From Acidicapsa acidisoli (lineage in GTDB: Bacteria; Acidobacteriota; Terriglobia; Terriglobales; Acidobacteriaceae), in contig NZ_JAGSYI010000002.1 in the NCBI RefSeq assembly GCF_025685625.1, positions 1,612,001-1,676,000 of the forward strand: a stretch of DNA of 64,000 bases. Reading direction: 5' to 3'. Below are positions 1-9,223 of the stretch, piece by piece. Every line of letters begins with the position of its first letter. Positions within the stretch are counted from its first letter, which is position 1. A program made the translations under genes and the position numbers. The notes under the pieces were generated by a model. The model had not been told where the DNA came from, did no database searches, and was given only the letters and a program-made list of their open reading frames with translations.

Positions 1-1646
1 GGCTTCACCTATGCGGGCAAATTGGGGATGATCTCTACGGGAGACGCATCGCGCGCCTCTGCCAGGAGCACGCAGACTGGGTTGTTCCCGAGGGAAAGGT
101 AAGTGGAAGTAGAAAGGCTCAGATTCTCGCTAGTTGCCGGTTTGGAATCCAGACGCGTGCCGCGGAGTCCTTTGGCATCTCGGTTGCAGAAATGGTCAAG
201 GCCGGCGCGATTGTCTTCGCTCCCAACGATGGCGGACAAACCGAAGTCGTCGACCACTCTGATCTCCTCTTTGCGGACATGGCCGATGCAGTGGAAAAGA
301 TCAGCGCGCTGTTATCAAGTCCTGAGAAGCAAGTGGCTTTGCGTGCCCATCTGGCGCAGCGTTCTGAGATCTTCAGCTCTGCAAAGTTCATGGAAGCGGC
401 TCGTCAGCAGGTAAAGAGAACGCCTTTTCACCCACACCCTGCTCAAAGCTGCCGCCATCGTCAGAAGGTCGTCATAGGCCACCCTAGGCTGGGATTTGGC
501 GGCTCGGAATCCACGGTGATGTGGTTGATCGAGGCGCTGAAGAGGGATTATGAAGTAACAGTCGTGACGACCGGAGGCTGGGATCTGGCAGCCTTGAACA
601 ACTATTACGGAACTCGGATCAGGGAAGACGAGGTCAAAATTCGTCTCGCCCCGGTGCCGTTTCTGATTCGCCATCTAAGCGCCGCAGCTCTGCGGGGAGC
701 GTGTTATCAGCGTTTTGCGCGTCAGATCGCCGGCGAATATGATCTTCGAATCAGCGCGTACAATCCAACGGATTGGGGCCTACCCGCAGTGCACTTCGTG
801 GCTGACTTCAGTTGGCATCGCGAGCTTCGCAAACGGCTCCATCCTCCGTCGCCGGGCTGGATTTATCGGGAATCGCCGGTCCGCAGAGCCTATCTGGGGA
901 TCGCTTCCACATATGGCAGGCCTTCCGGTCGGGATGCATTCCGGGACGATCCAGTCATCGCCAATTCCCGCTGGACTGCCAGCCTCCTGAAGCAGTTTTG
1001 TGAAGTCGAGTGCAGGGCCGTCGTGTATCCATCTGTCTGGACAGAATTCCCGCATGTTCCGTGGGACATGAAGGAACAGGCGTTTGTCATGATTGGCCGC
1101 ATCGTGCCACAGAAGCAGGTAGAGCGGGCCATCGCCATCCTGGAAACCATACGGCAGCGCGGGCATGCAATTCGGCTTTACCTGTGTGGTGAGATTGAGA
1201 ACGATTCTTACGGGAGGCGAATCGCGCAGCTCTGCAAGGAACGCGCCGACTGGATTGTTCTCGAAGGGCGCGTCAGCGGCAACAGAAAAGCGCAGATCCT
1301 CGCCAATTGCCGCTATGGAATCCAGACTTGCGCCGCGGAGTCCTTCGGCATCTCGGTTGCAGAAATGGTCAAGGCAGGCGCAATTGTCTTTGCCTCCAGT
1401 GACGGAGGCCAGACTGAAATCCTCCGTCACTCCGGCCTGTTGTTCTCATGTGTCGATGAAGCGGTTGAGAAGATTCAGGCCGTCCTTGAAAAGCCATCAC
1501 TCCAATCTGCAATGAGAGCCCACCTGGCGGCCCAGGCACAAAGATTCAGCTCAACGACTTTCATGCGAGAAGCGCGCGCCTGCATTGAGAACAAGCCGGC
1601 CGTAGATTACACAATCAGTTACAACGCCATAAGCCAAAGACCATGA
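1..1646 (+). CDS. Tandem-fused family 4 glycosyltransferase, 5' end outside window
   Basis: The frame is open from the first base, so the gene is cut by the left edge. The first ~135 codons are the C-terminal half of a GT4 module (RIARLCQEHADW, then AAESFGISVAEMVKAGA). After a ~20-residue linker a complete second module begins (VVIGHPRLGFGGSES) and ends with a near-copy of the same C-terminal half (RIAQLCKERADW, AAESFGISVAEMVKAGA). The duplication period is 1173 bp, or 391 codons; bases 174-202 are identical to 1347-1375. GT4 enzymes transfer sugars from nucleotide-sugar donors to a growing lipid-linked glycan at the cytoplasmic face. Only the ATG at 390 could start the second module separately, and no ribosome site precedes it, so a fused two-module protein is likelier. 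The stop overlaps the next start (ATGA), implying translational coupling. Donor and acceptor are unknown. Confidence 0.85.
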   Translation, partial: LHLCGQIGDDLYGRRIARLCQEHADWVVPEGKVSGSRKAQILASCRFGIQTRAAESFGISVAEMVKAGAIVFAPNDGGQTEVVDHSDLLFADMADAVEKISALLSSPEKQVALRAHLAQRSEIFSSAKFMEAARQQVKRTPFHPHPAQSCRHRQKVVIGHPRLGFGGSESTVMWLIEALKRDYEVTVVTTGGWDLAALNNYYGTRIREDEVKIRLAPVPFLIRHLSAAALRGACYQRFARQIAGEYDLRISAYNPTDWGLPAVHFVADFSWHRELRKRLHPPSPGWIYRESPVRRAYLGIASTYGRPSGRDAFRDDPVIANSRWTASLLKQFCEVECRAVVYPSVWTEFPHVPWDMKEQAFVMIGRIVPQKQVERAIAILETIRQRGHAIRLYLCGEIENDSYGRRIAQLCKERADWIVLEGRVSGNRKAQILANCRYGIQTCAAESFGISVAEMVKAGAIVFASSDGGQTEILRHSGLLFSCVDEAVEKIQAVLEKPSLQSAMRAHLAAQAQRFSSTTFMREARACIENKPAVDYTISYNAISQRP

Positions 1647-2653
1647 TGCACCGAATTTCACTCGTCGTCGCTACCAAGGATCGGCCTGACGACTTGCGAA
1701 AGCTCATGGAGAGCTTACGCCGCCTAACGATTGCGCCCACCGAAATTGTCGTGGTTGACGCCAGCCGCGAACCCGTCGAGCCCGTTATAGCCGAGTTTCC
1801 CGAGCTGACAACACGTTATCTTAGGCATTGGCCGCCATCGGCTTCAGCCCAGCGAAACGCGGGCATCCGAGCCTGCGAGCCTTCTGCGACACTTATCGGC
1901 TTTGTCGATGACGACACCACATTCGAACCACTCGCGTTTGCAAACATGCTCAGCTTCTGGAGAGATGCAGCGCCGGATATCCTCGGAGCAGCCTTCAATC
2001 TTCGCAACTATCCCCGGCGAGGCAGCGCCATCCTGAAACACAGCGTTTTGGCCAAGCAGCTCGGCTTATACTCCGCCAGACCTGGCACCGTATCTCTCAG
2101 CGGTTGGCAATCGATGATCGGTGAAATTGACGAGACGCAATTCGTGGACTGGATTCCCTCCACAGCCGTGATCTTTCGTCGCGAGGTATTCAGCAACAAT
2201 ATCTTTGACGAGGCTTTTGACAGTTATAGCTATCTCGAAGATCTGGACTTCACTTATTCCATCAGCCGCATGGGCCGGCTAGCCGTTGTGGCAAATGCAG
2301 GATTCAGCCACTTTCCATCCCCAGGTGGAAGAGTATCCGCGCGGCAGTTTGGGCGTTTCGAGGTCCGCAACCGCATCTACTTCGTCCGAAAACATCGCCT
2401 TTCACTCTCTCGGTGCTATCTAGGCCTTGCCATTCGCCTGGTGATGTCCGTTTGCAGCGGCTTATTGCAGCGCAATACAAGCCTGCTCGAGCGCGCCCTG
2501 GGCAATATTGAGGCGCCATTCTTAGTTGGAAACCATACCGCATCTTCGAGACCGCAGTCGACATTCGAAGCTTCGAGAAAAGCTCCCGATCAACTTCAAC
2601 ACCTTCGCTTTCAGGACCGCGAGGAACAACCATCGTATGGACAAAAGCGATAG
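1643..2653 (+). CDS. Family 2 glycosyltransferase
   Basis: The 336-residue protein has a GT-A fold: an N-terminal strand ISLVVATKDRPDDL, a second strand EIVVVDASREP and the metal/nucleotide-binding FVDDDTTFEP near residue 90. The region around residues 165-195 (DWIPSTAVIFRREVF, then FDSYSYLEDLDFTY) resembles the acceptor and catalytic-base part of GT2 enzymes, with ED as candidate base. It starts in a 4-base overlap with the preceding transferase and its 3' end overlaps the start of the next gene, so the three transferases are probably translated together. The inferred role is addition of one sugar to the glycan repeat unit; the sugar cannot be read from sequence. Confidence 0.85.
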   Translation: MMHRISLVVATKDRPDDLRKLMESLRRLTIAPTEIVVVDASREPVEPVIAEFPELTTRYLRHWPPSASAQRNAGIRACEPSATLIGFVDDDTTFEPLAFANMLSFWRDAAPDILGAAFNLRNYPRRGSAILKHSVLAKQLGLYSARPGTVSLSGWQSMIGEIDETQFVDWIPSTAVIFRREVFSNNIFDEAFDSYSYLEDLDFTYSISRMGRLAVVANAGFSHFPSPGGRVSARQFGRFEVRNRIYFVRKHRLSLSRCYLGLAIRLVMSVCSGLLQRNTSLLERALGNIEAPFLVGNHTASSRPQSTFEASRKAPDQLQHLRFQDREEQPSYGQKR

Positions 2654-3743
2654 CAGGCTCGCTATACCGGAAGAGTCTGAGAGAACTTCGGCGCATCGTT
2701 TGAAGTGTCGTTATTTCCTGATTTCGGCAGATCGTCCAATTAAAGAGTGGTATCCGCCTGTATGGGATGATTCGTTACCCATCGATTGCCGTTACTATGG
2801 GCAAGTCCTGGCGGAGATGGACCGGCTCTTGCCTGAGGAATATCTTCAAGACCCTTTGCATCTCTATCTGACTTACAACCACCACGCACTTCCGGAATAC
2901 GGTCCCCGCGTGGCGGTATTACTTCTTGGAGAAGAGTTCGGCCTGATGCCGCGGTATATACGACATGTACGAGCCGTGTTTAAGACCCATCGACTGCGAC
3001 CTGTATTCGGTTCGAGCACATGGTGGAAACTCGATCATCTCCATTTCGTTCTGTGGCTGAAATTCATACGAAACTGGGCGCTCCATTTGCGATCCCGCTG
3101 GGAATCCACATTTGTGCCTCGGAAGTGGCCTCAGCGCGTGCACTCCAGAATTCATGCGCTGGACGTTCCTGAGGGATATGGTCAACAGCAAGCATTGCCT
3201 CAGAAGAAAATGCACGACCGTCCTTTTCACTGCTTCTTTGCGGGTGGAATCAACCTGGAAATGACTTTCTGGCGTAAATTGATCCCATCTCCAAAAGTGA
3301 TTTCCAGACGCAAGATGTTCCGCGTAATTGCGCAGATGATAGAGCGCGACCCCCACTTTTGCTTCGACGGAGGAGAGGTTAAGAGCTCTCCTGTACACCG
3401 CCCGCCAGAGTACGACAGCTATTCGCAAAGGTTGATGGATTCGAAGATATGCCTCGCACCCCGAGGCACGGTCTTAGACTCCTTCCGCTTTTTCGAGGGC
3501 CTGCGCGCTGGTTGCCTTGTTGTGTGCGAACACCTGACCGATGAGTGGTTCTACGATGGCGCTCCCGTCCTCCGAATCAAGGACTGGAGCGATCTTCCGC
3601 GAGTAGTTGAACCCTATCTCTACGACAATGCCTCACTCGAAGAGGCCAGACTGCGAAGCCTGGGCTGGTGGAGAGATAAGTGCGGAGAGAAGGCTGTTGG
3701 ACGAGTGATGGCAGAGTATCTAGTCAAAGCTGGAGACGATTAA
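2637..3743 (+). CDS. Exostosin-like glycosyltransferase
   Basis: The open frame extends to 2526, but the ATG at 2637 is preceded by GAGGAA at 2621-2626 at good spacing and leaves only a short overlap with the previous gene, giving 368 residues. The region from about residue 195 (PFHCFFAGGIN) to 315 carries an exostosin/GT47-type signature: SKICLAPRGTVLDSFRFFEG followed by LRAGCLVV at residues 269-296, the part that contacts the nucleotide-sugar. Exostosin domains occur in eukaryotic heparan synthases and in scattered bacterial polysaccharide clusters. No signal peptide or membrane segment is visible, so it is probably cytoplasmic. The N-terminal 190 residues match nothing I recognise. Family call is moderately sure; activity is inferred from the motif and neighbours. 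Confidence 0.7.
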   Translation: MDKSDSRLAIPEESERTSAHRLKCRYFLISADRPIKEWYPPVWDDSLPIDCRYYGQVLAEMDRLLPEEYLQDPLHLYLTYNHHALPEYGPRVAVLLLGEEFGLMPRYIRHVRAVFKTHRLRPVFGSSTWWKLDHLHFVLWLKFIRNWALHLRSRWESTFVPRKWPQRVHSRIHALDVPEGYGQQQALPQKKMHDRPFHCFFAGGINLEMTFWRKLIPSPKVISRRKMFRVIAQMIERDPHFCFDGGEVKSSPVHRPPEYDSYSQRLMDSKICLAPRGTVLDSFRFFEGLRAGCLVVCEHLTDEWFYDGAPVLRIKDWSDLPRVVEPYLYDNASLEEARLRSLGWWRDKCGEKAVGRVMAEYLVKAGDD

Positions 3744-3951
3744 CAAGGCAAATGCGCTGCATATTCATCTTCAACACGCACATGCAGATTTCCTATATCC
3801 CATGCCAAGACTTCAGACCACGAGGCAAACACCGACTCGCATTAAATCATGATGGAGTACCTTCGACCTTGATAATCACCTTCGTCCATTGCACGACAAA
3901 AGGCGTCATGGCTGCTGAAAATCGTCAATCGCTTCCCACTGGTGGACAGAG

Positions 3952-5295
3952 ATGGCGATGACCTCGTTTTCCTATGCCGCTCCGCAGAGATCCTCTCGCT
4001 TTCTGCACGCGCCCGCCTCTGCGCTCATCCTGTGGACGTGCCTTTGGGTCAACCTGAATACGGGTTTAGGGAACATCTTGCCGCCGTCCAATCTCAATGA
4101 CTGGCAACTCTGTATACGTGCCTGTCTCCCGTACGCAGTGCTTCCGCTCTCCGCCTTTCTCCTTCTTGGGCATAAAAAGATTCAGATTCCAAGAAGTGCA
4201 CCATCGCGGCTCCTGATGGTCTATGGCGTCTTCGCTGCGCTCTCCGCTATCTACTCACCCGACCCGCAGTGGTCCTTATATTGGTCGATGGATTTCCTCG
4301 CTACCATACTCGTAGCGTGGACATTCGTCGATCGTCGCAATCCTGTTGGATCCGTCCGGCAGATGCTTCAGGTCACATGGGTGGCAACGTTTGTAGTCGC
4401 CGCGATCATCGGGTATCAGGCTCGAAACTCCGTATTTGGTGAAACAGCGACAGGCTATGGCGTTCTTGCGGAATTAAACGGACTTTCACGGTCATCCGGG
4501 GTAGCACGGTGGGCGGCGGTTCCAGGCCTCGTGTGCCTCGTAAGGGCGTATCACAGTCGCCGCGTCAGCCTCTTTCTATTCTTCATTTGCGCTTCAGCGG
4601 CGTCCTTCTTCATCGTGTACCGGATGCAATCGCGCGGCGCGGTTTTTGGCTCAGTGGCTGCGCTGCTGTTCGCTCTCCTCGTCTCGTCGCGTATGCGCCG
4701 TTATGCGCTTCCGTTTGCAGTCCTGGCCATTCTTGTAATTTTCCTGCTGGACACTCCCGCAGCTCTATCAGACCAGATTGCCACATATCTGGAGCGAGGT
4801 CAGTCCCGAGAAGAGTTCCTCAGCATGACCGGAAGGACGCGCGCCTACGAACATGGCCTGGTTGCATTCGAGGACTCTCCTCTATTTGGCCGTGGTCAGT
4901 GGACAGATCGCCTGACCATCGGAGAGCACGTCCACAATTCCTATCTTCAAGCTCTGCTCAACGCAGGAATCGCTGGCGGCATTCCGTATTTCGTCTCATG
5001 GTTCGCAGGATGGATACTGTTCTTCCGGGTGCATAAGAGGAGTGATCGACTCAGTCCGGAGGATCGCATTTGCGTGCTGGAGTCCGGCACGGTGATGATG
5101 TTCTTCACGGTCCGTGCCATACCGGAGACCACCACGGCCAGCTTCGCGGTGGACTTGCTCGTAATGGTCGCAGTATATGTCTATCTTGAGACGCTTTCTA
5201 TCTCCCTGGTTCGCAGATCGCTTGTACGACGAGCGCCTGTCCCGTCGTACCTATATGTTCGAGAAGACGCAGCTCGCCTTAGGGCGGCGGGCTAA
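3952..5295 (+). CDS. O-antigen ligase/polymerase family membrane protein (Wzy/WaaL-like)
   Basis: The 447-residue, strongly hydrophobic protein has about ten membrane segments. Between the later ones lies a periplasmic loop with GEHVHNSYLQALLNAG near residue 325, the conserved signature of the O-antigen ligase/polymerase (Wzy_C) family; an upstream loop has FLSMTGRTRAYEHGL. Such proteins either polymerise repeat units on undecaprenyl diphosphate or ligate finished glycan to a carrier in the periplasm; sequence alone does not decide. GGTGG at 3938-3942 is the likely ribosome site for the ATG at 3952. A gap of about 208 bp without a gene separates it from the exostosin-like gene, the largest gap in this locus, so an internal promoter is possible. 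Confidence 0.85.
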   Translation: MAMTSFSYAAPQRSSRFLHAPASALILWTCLWVNLNTGLGNILPPSNLNDWQLCIRACLPYAVLPLSAFLLLGHKKIQIPRSAPSRLLMVYGVFAALSAIYSPDPQWSLYWSMDFLATILVAWTFVDRRNPVGSVRQMLQVTWVATFVVAAIIGYQARNSVFGETATGYGVLAELNGLSRSSGVARWAAVPGLVCLVRAYHSRRVSLFLFFICASAASFFIVYRMQSRGAVFGSVAALLFALLVSSRMRRYALPFAVLAILVIFLLDTPAALSDQIATYLERGQSREEFLSMTGRTRAYEHGLVAFEDSPLFGRGQWTDRLTIGEHVHNSYLQALLNAGIAGGIPYFVSWFAGWILFFRVHKRSDRLSPEDRICVLESGTVMMFFTVRAIPETTTASFAVDLLVMVAVYVYLETLSISLVRRSLVRRAPVPSYLYVREDAARLRAAG

Positions 5296-5345
5296 TTCGA
5301 ACGTTTCGGTATTGTACAACATTCCCGCGAATACGATCACGCATC

Positions 5346-6722
5346 ATGTCACATACTTTATTCACACAACTTGATGCAGAAGGCAATGCGAAAGACTATC
5401 CTGCAACACGCGAGATCCCGAATGGCCCCCGGCTCAAGGTTCTGGTCAGCGCCTATGCCTGCAGCCCTTCGAGAGGATCGGAATATGGAGTGGGATGGGG
5501 ATGGGTAGAGGCTATATCGAGATATCACGATCTTTGGGTACTCACAGGATCGGACTGTAAGGATGAAATCGAATCGGAATTAATGCGAAGGCCGGAGCTT
5601 CGGAGCAGGATGAAATTCCACTACATCCCCCGGTTACGATATAAGACGGTGGAAAAAGTCTGGCCTCCTGCATACCTATACACATACAGGAAACAGTGGC
5701 AAAGGGCAGCGTACGAAGTAGGCAGAGATCTCCACAAGGGCATACGCTTTGATATCGTTCACCAACTCACTTATGTTGGATTCAGGGTACCCGGTTTGTT
5801 ATGGAAGCTCGACGCGCCATTTGTATGGGGTCCGATCGGTGGACTTGAACAGACCACATGGGCGCTTCTCCCCGCGCTCGGAGTTCGCGGCGCACTTTAC
5901 TTTCTGGCCAGAAATCTGCTCAACGACCGGGACAGGCGATTTTCAAGAACTCCAAAACTGGCATTCGCCAGAGCTGAGGGAGGAATCATCGCGGCCACCA
6001 CTGGAATTCAAAAAGAAATCAAACGATTCTACGGCCAGGAATCGACCGTCGCCTGTGAGATCGGACTACCACCCGTCACCAGAAACACACCGGCTCAAAG
6101 AACCTCCGCCGAGCCGCTCGCCATCCTTTGGTGCGGCAATCTCGTTCCCGGCAAGGCACTTCCATTTTTGCTCGCGGCGCTGCAGATGCTTCCCCCCGAG
6201 CTGAACTGGAAATTGACGATCATTGGCAGCGGACCGTATTCGACAAAGTGGCGGAGGATGGCATGTGCAATTGGCATCCACGACCGCTGTGACTGGCTCG
6301 GCCAGGTTGCTCGCGAAACCGTCCTACGGCAAATGCAGACAGCGCACGTATTGGCTATCACTAGCGTTTACGATCTCACATCCACTGTCCTTGTTGAGGC
6401 GTTGGCGAATGGACTTCCAGTAGTCTGTCCGAACCACTGCGGATTCACCGACGCAATTCACGCAGATTGCGGGATCAGAGTTCCAGCCTGCTCAAGGCTC
6501 GAAATCATAGCGGGCATTCGCGACGCCTTGATCCGGATGAACGATGAAAGCTTTCGGTTTCCGCTCGCCTGTGGCGCACTTCGCCGCAGTCTCGAATACC
6601 AGTGGGATATCAAGGCCAGAGCAGTTAACAACATCTATGACAAGAAAGTATCTTCCTGGCAATCCGCCGCGAAACAACTTCCCGAGAGGCAACGCCAGCC
6701 CGTCAAATGGGCTCAAAACTGA
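5346..6722 (+). CDS. Family 4 glycosyltransferase
   Basis: The 458-residue protein has a GT-B fold. The N-terminal domain opens with LKVLVSAYACSPSRGSEYGV (residues ~29-48), a glycine-rich acceptor loop seen in many GT4 enzymes acting on cell-surface glycans. The C-terminal domain has LWCGNLVPGKALPFLLAAL (donor-binding start) and later TSTVLVEALANGLPVVCP, containing the conserved E-x7-E-type donor site. No signal peptide or membrane helix is evident. It lies 50 bp after the polymerase/ligase gene on the same strand. The start lacks an obvious Shine-Dalgarno sequence, so its exact position is open. Sugar specificity cannot be assigned. Confidence 0.85.
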   Translation: MSHTLFTQLDAEGNAKDYPATREIPNGPRLKVLVSAYACSPSRGSEYGVGWGWVEAISRYHDLWVLTGSDCKDEIESELMRRPELRSRMKFHYIPRLRYKTVEKVWPPAYLYTYRKQWQRAAYEVGRDLHKGIRFDIVHQLTYVGFRVPGLLWKLDAPFVWGPIGGLEQTTWALLPALGVRGALYFLARNLLNDRDRRFSRTPKLAFARAEGGIIAATTGIQKEIKRFYGQESTVACEIGLPPVTRNTPAQRTSAEPLAILWCGNLVPGKALPFLLAALQMLPPELNWKLTIIGSGPYSTKWRRMACAIGIHDRCDWLGQVARETVLRQMQTAHVLAITSVYDLTSTVLVEALANGLPVVCPNHCGFTDAIHADCGIRVPACSRLEIIAGIRDALIRMNDESFRFPLACGALRRSLEYQWDIKARAVNNIYDKKVSSWQSAAKQLPERQRQPVKWAQN

Positions 6723-6877
6723 CCGCCATTCTTCTCCAGAATAAAGGAATGCCGCACCCGCCAATCGCGGCAACGGGCACTGTTTGCATGGCATCGTTGA
6801 AGACGTATTGACCCACGACTACTCTCAGCAGAATCCCAACAATTATCGGAACGTTGCACAGAGGCTGCTTCAGATCG

Positions 6878-7762
6878 ATGACATTAGAAGCCACTCTCTC
6901 GGCCCAAAGACAGAACTCCAAGACCTTCCTGGCCTTTCTGGATTGGTTATGGAGGCAAGAATTCCGAATACTGCGTCTCCGGCTTTACCGTCTCATTCGG
7001 GAATGGATGGATCAGACGCCGTACGAGTTCGAGGTTCGTCGCCGGTTGCCGTCTGTCACGCTCAAGCCGCTGGACCTGATTCTGGCGAGTTACAATTCGC
7101 GCGGAGAGAAGAGTACTATCCTGCAAATTGGCGCTTGCGATGGCGTAACGAATGATCCTATCTATCACCACGTCGCAAAGGGGATGACGCGCGCAATTCT
7201 CGTAGAACCGAATCCCTACTCATTTGCTCGCTTGCAACACACCTATGCGGGACTGCCTAACGTCACTCTCATCCAAAGCGCGATTGGTTATCAGAATGGC
7301 GAGGCATATCTCTACCGAGTCAAAAGAACCGACATCTCGGATTCTGATGCCGATTTAACACTTCAAATAGCTTCATTTTCCCGGAAGCACTTGGAAGCCC
7401 ATGGTACGAAGCCTTATGAGATCGAGCGAATTATTGTGCCCTGCCGCTCTCTCTCCTCACTCGTGACCGAACTTGGCCTGTCCAATATAGACCTCCTGCA
7501 AATCGACGCAGAAGGCTTCGATGCTGACGTGGTCCGCATGGCGTTGAAATTGCCGATACCGCCCGTTTGTATTCATTTTGAACATACACATTTAACCTCA
7601 GCCAATCGCAGACCACTATTTAACTTGCTGACTGCGAATGGCTACTTGCTTGGGCGCGACACCTGCAACATCCTGGCACTCCAGATGACCTTCATAGAGG
7701 AATTAAGTATCGATCATGATGGCGCCACCTCCGGACAAGCGAAAGGCCAACTCTCACCCTGA
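6878..7762 (+). CDS. FkbM family methyltransferase
   Basis: The protein of about 294 residues has a SAM-binding Rossmann fold: STILQIGACDGVTNDP (motif I), AILVEPNPYSFARLQ (acidic ribose contact) and the family hallmark DLLQIDAEGFDADVVRM. FkbM-type enzymes O-methylate sugars or polyketides, so methylation of a sugar in the glycan built by this locus is the simplest reading. A TTG at 6854 would add eight residues; I prefer the ATG at 6878, which has GAGG 13 bases upstream. The N-terminal ~50 residues (FLDWLWRQEFRILRL) form a basic amphipathic region that may touch the membrane. It sits about 155 bp after a glycosyltransferase and 48 bp before the initiating transferase. Confidence 0.8.
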   Translation: MTLEATLSAQRQNSKTFLAFLDWLWRQEFRILRLRLYRLIREWMDQTPYEFEVRRRLPSVTLKPLDLILASYNSRGEKSTILQIGACDGVTNDPIYHHVAKGMTRAILVEPNPYSFARLQHTYAGLPNVTLIQSAIGYQNGEAYLYRVKRTDISDSDADLTLQIASFSRKHLEAHGTKPYEIERIIVPCRSLSSLVTELGLSNIDLLQIDAEGFDADVVRMALKLPIPPVCIHFEHTHLTSANRRPLFNLLTANGYLLGRDTCNILALQMTFIEELSIDHDGATSGQAKGQLSP

Positions 7763-7810
7763 GTACCCCTTGCCGATGATCCTCTTGCGCTAAGAAATTG
7801 ATATACCGCG

Positions 7811-9211
7811 ATGTATTCCCTCCTCTTCCTCGGATTTGTCTCGTTCGCTTTGACGCTATTCCTGACGCCACTGGTCAGGAACCTGGCGTGGCGCTTTGGA
7901 ATCGTAGACCAGCCCGACCAGCAACGAAAGTTCCATAGCGCACCGATTCCAAGACTCGGCGGTGTGGCCATTGTCGTTGCGGTGTTCGCTGCATACGGCC
8001 TGCTTCTAGCAGTCAGGTTCAGTTCTGGCGCAATCGTCGGCGAAGATCTGCCCCTTGTCCTCCGTCTTCTTCCTGCCCTTGCCATCGTCTTTGGCATCGG
8101 ACTGATGGATGACATTGTCAATCTTCGTCCATGGCAAAAACTTGCAGGCGAAGTGGTTGCCACGATACTGGCGTGGTTTGGCGGCGTGCATGTGAGTGTC
8201 GTCGCGGGATACTCCTTTCCCAGCGTCGCCGCGAGCCTTGCTGTTACAGTCTTGTGGATCGTCACGTGCACAAATGCAATCAACTTGATCGATGGTGTCG
8301 ATGGCCTCGCGACCGGAGTCAGCATCTTCGCTGCGCTTACAATGCTGATTGCTGCCGTCCTCGATCACAACTTCCCAATGGCCCTTGCCATCATGCCGCT
8401 GGCCGGAGCACTGCTTGGCTTTCTTCGTTACAATTTCAATCCGGCGAGTATCTTCCTCGGCGACTGTGGCAGCCTGACTCTCGGATTCCTGCTTGGGTGC
8501 TACGGCGCAATATGGAGCGAGAAGTCGGCCACATTGCTCGGCATGACCGCACCGTTACTGGTTCTCGCAGTTCCCCTGATGGATGTCGGTCTTGCGATTG
8601 TGCGGCGCTTCATCCGTGGGCAACCTATCTTTGCGGCCGACCGCGCGCATATTCACCACAAGCTTCTTTCCAGAGGCCTCACACCTCGGCGTCTTGTACT
8701 CGTCATCTATGCCATCTGCAGCATTGGCGCCACGGCGTCTATTCTCCTGACGATCAACCACGGTCGTAACCGTGGCTTCGTGATTGTACTTGTCTGCCTC
8801 GCCGCCTGGCTCGGATTGCAGCACCTCGGCTACAACGAATTCAGTGTCGCCGGCCGGATGGTTCTCGGGGGAGATCTTCGCAGTGTTATCAGTGCTCAAC
8901 TCGCGCTCGAAGCATTTGAACACGAAGTCAAGGCAGACATAACACTCCAACAATGTTGGGATGTCGTTTGCCAAACCTGCCCTCTGTTTGGATTCTCCGG
9001 AATAATATTCCACTTTGACGATACAACACAGCAGTGGGGAATCAATACCGGATGGCAGGCCCGCATCGATTTCCCTGGCCATGGATACATCAGCCTCTGG
9101 CGCGAGTATGGCGCCAGAAGCCGAGGAGCGTCCGCAGTCATCTTCATTGACTCTGTCTCACGCGTCTTCAACCAAAAGCTGAGTAAGTTCGAAACAGTTC
9201 AGCATGAGTAA
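7811..9211 (+). CDS. WecA/MraY-type polyprenyl-phosphate phosphoglycosyltransferase with soluble C-terminal extension
   Basis: This integral membrane enzyme starts glycan synthesis by moving a HexNAc-1-phosphate from UDP-sugar to undecaprenyl phosphate. The family signatures are in order: GLMDDIVNLRPWQKLAGE (residues 98-114, Mg-binding Asp pair), NAINLIDGVDGLA (155-167), FLGDCGSLTLGF (215-226) and DRAHIHHKLL (277-286, the His-rich WecA loop, unlike MraY). About ten membrane segments end near residue 345. Residues ~350-466 then form a soluble domain absent from compact WecA proteins and weakly GAF-like in pattern (CWDVVCQTCPLFGFSGIIFH). The stop touches AGGAG, the ribosome site of the next gene, so the VanZ-like gene is probably coupled. 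It is very likely the first enzyme of this locus. Confidence 0.88.
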   Translation: MYSLLFLGFVSFALTLFLTPLVRNLAWRFGIVDQPDQQRKFHSAPIPRLGGVAIVVAVFAAYGLLLAVRFSSGAIVGEDLPLVLRLLPALAIVFGIGLMDDIVNLRPWQKLAGEVVATILAWFGGVHVSVVAGYSFPSVAASLAVTVLWIVTCTNAINLIDGVDGLATGVSIFAALTMLIAAVLDHNFPMALAIMPLAGALLGFLRYNFNPASIFLGDCGSLTLGFLLGCYGAIWSEKSATLLGMTAPLLVLAVPLMDVGLAIVRRFIRGQPIFAADRAHIHHKLLSRGLTPRRLVLVIYAICSIGATASILLTINHGRNRGFVIVLVCLAAWLGLQHLGYNEFSVAGRMVLGGDLRSVISAQLALEAFEHEVKADITLQQCWDVVCQTCPLFGFSGIIFHFDDTTQQWGINTGWQARIDFPGHGYISLWREYGARSRGASAVIFIDSVSRVFNQKLSKFETVQHE

Positions 9212-9223
9212 GGAGCAATGCCC

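Noticed and set aside
390-480. Separate start for the second glycosyltransferase module
   Set aside because: An in-frame ATG exists at 390 but lacks a ribosome site and lies inside the first module; a fused protein is more economical.
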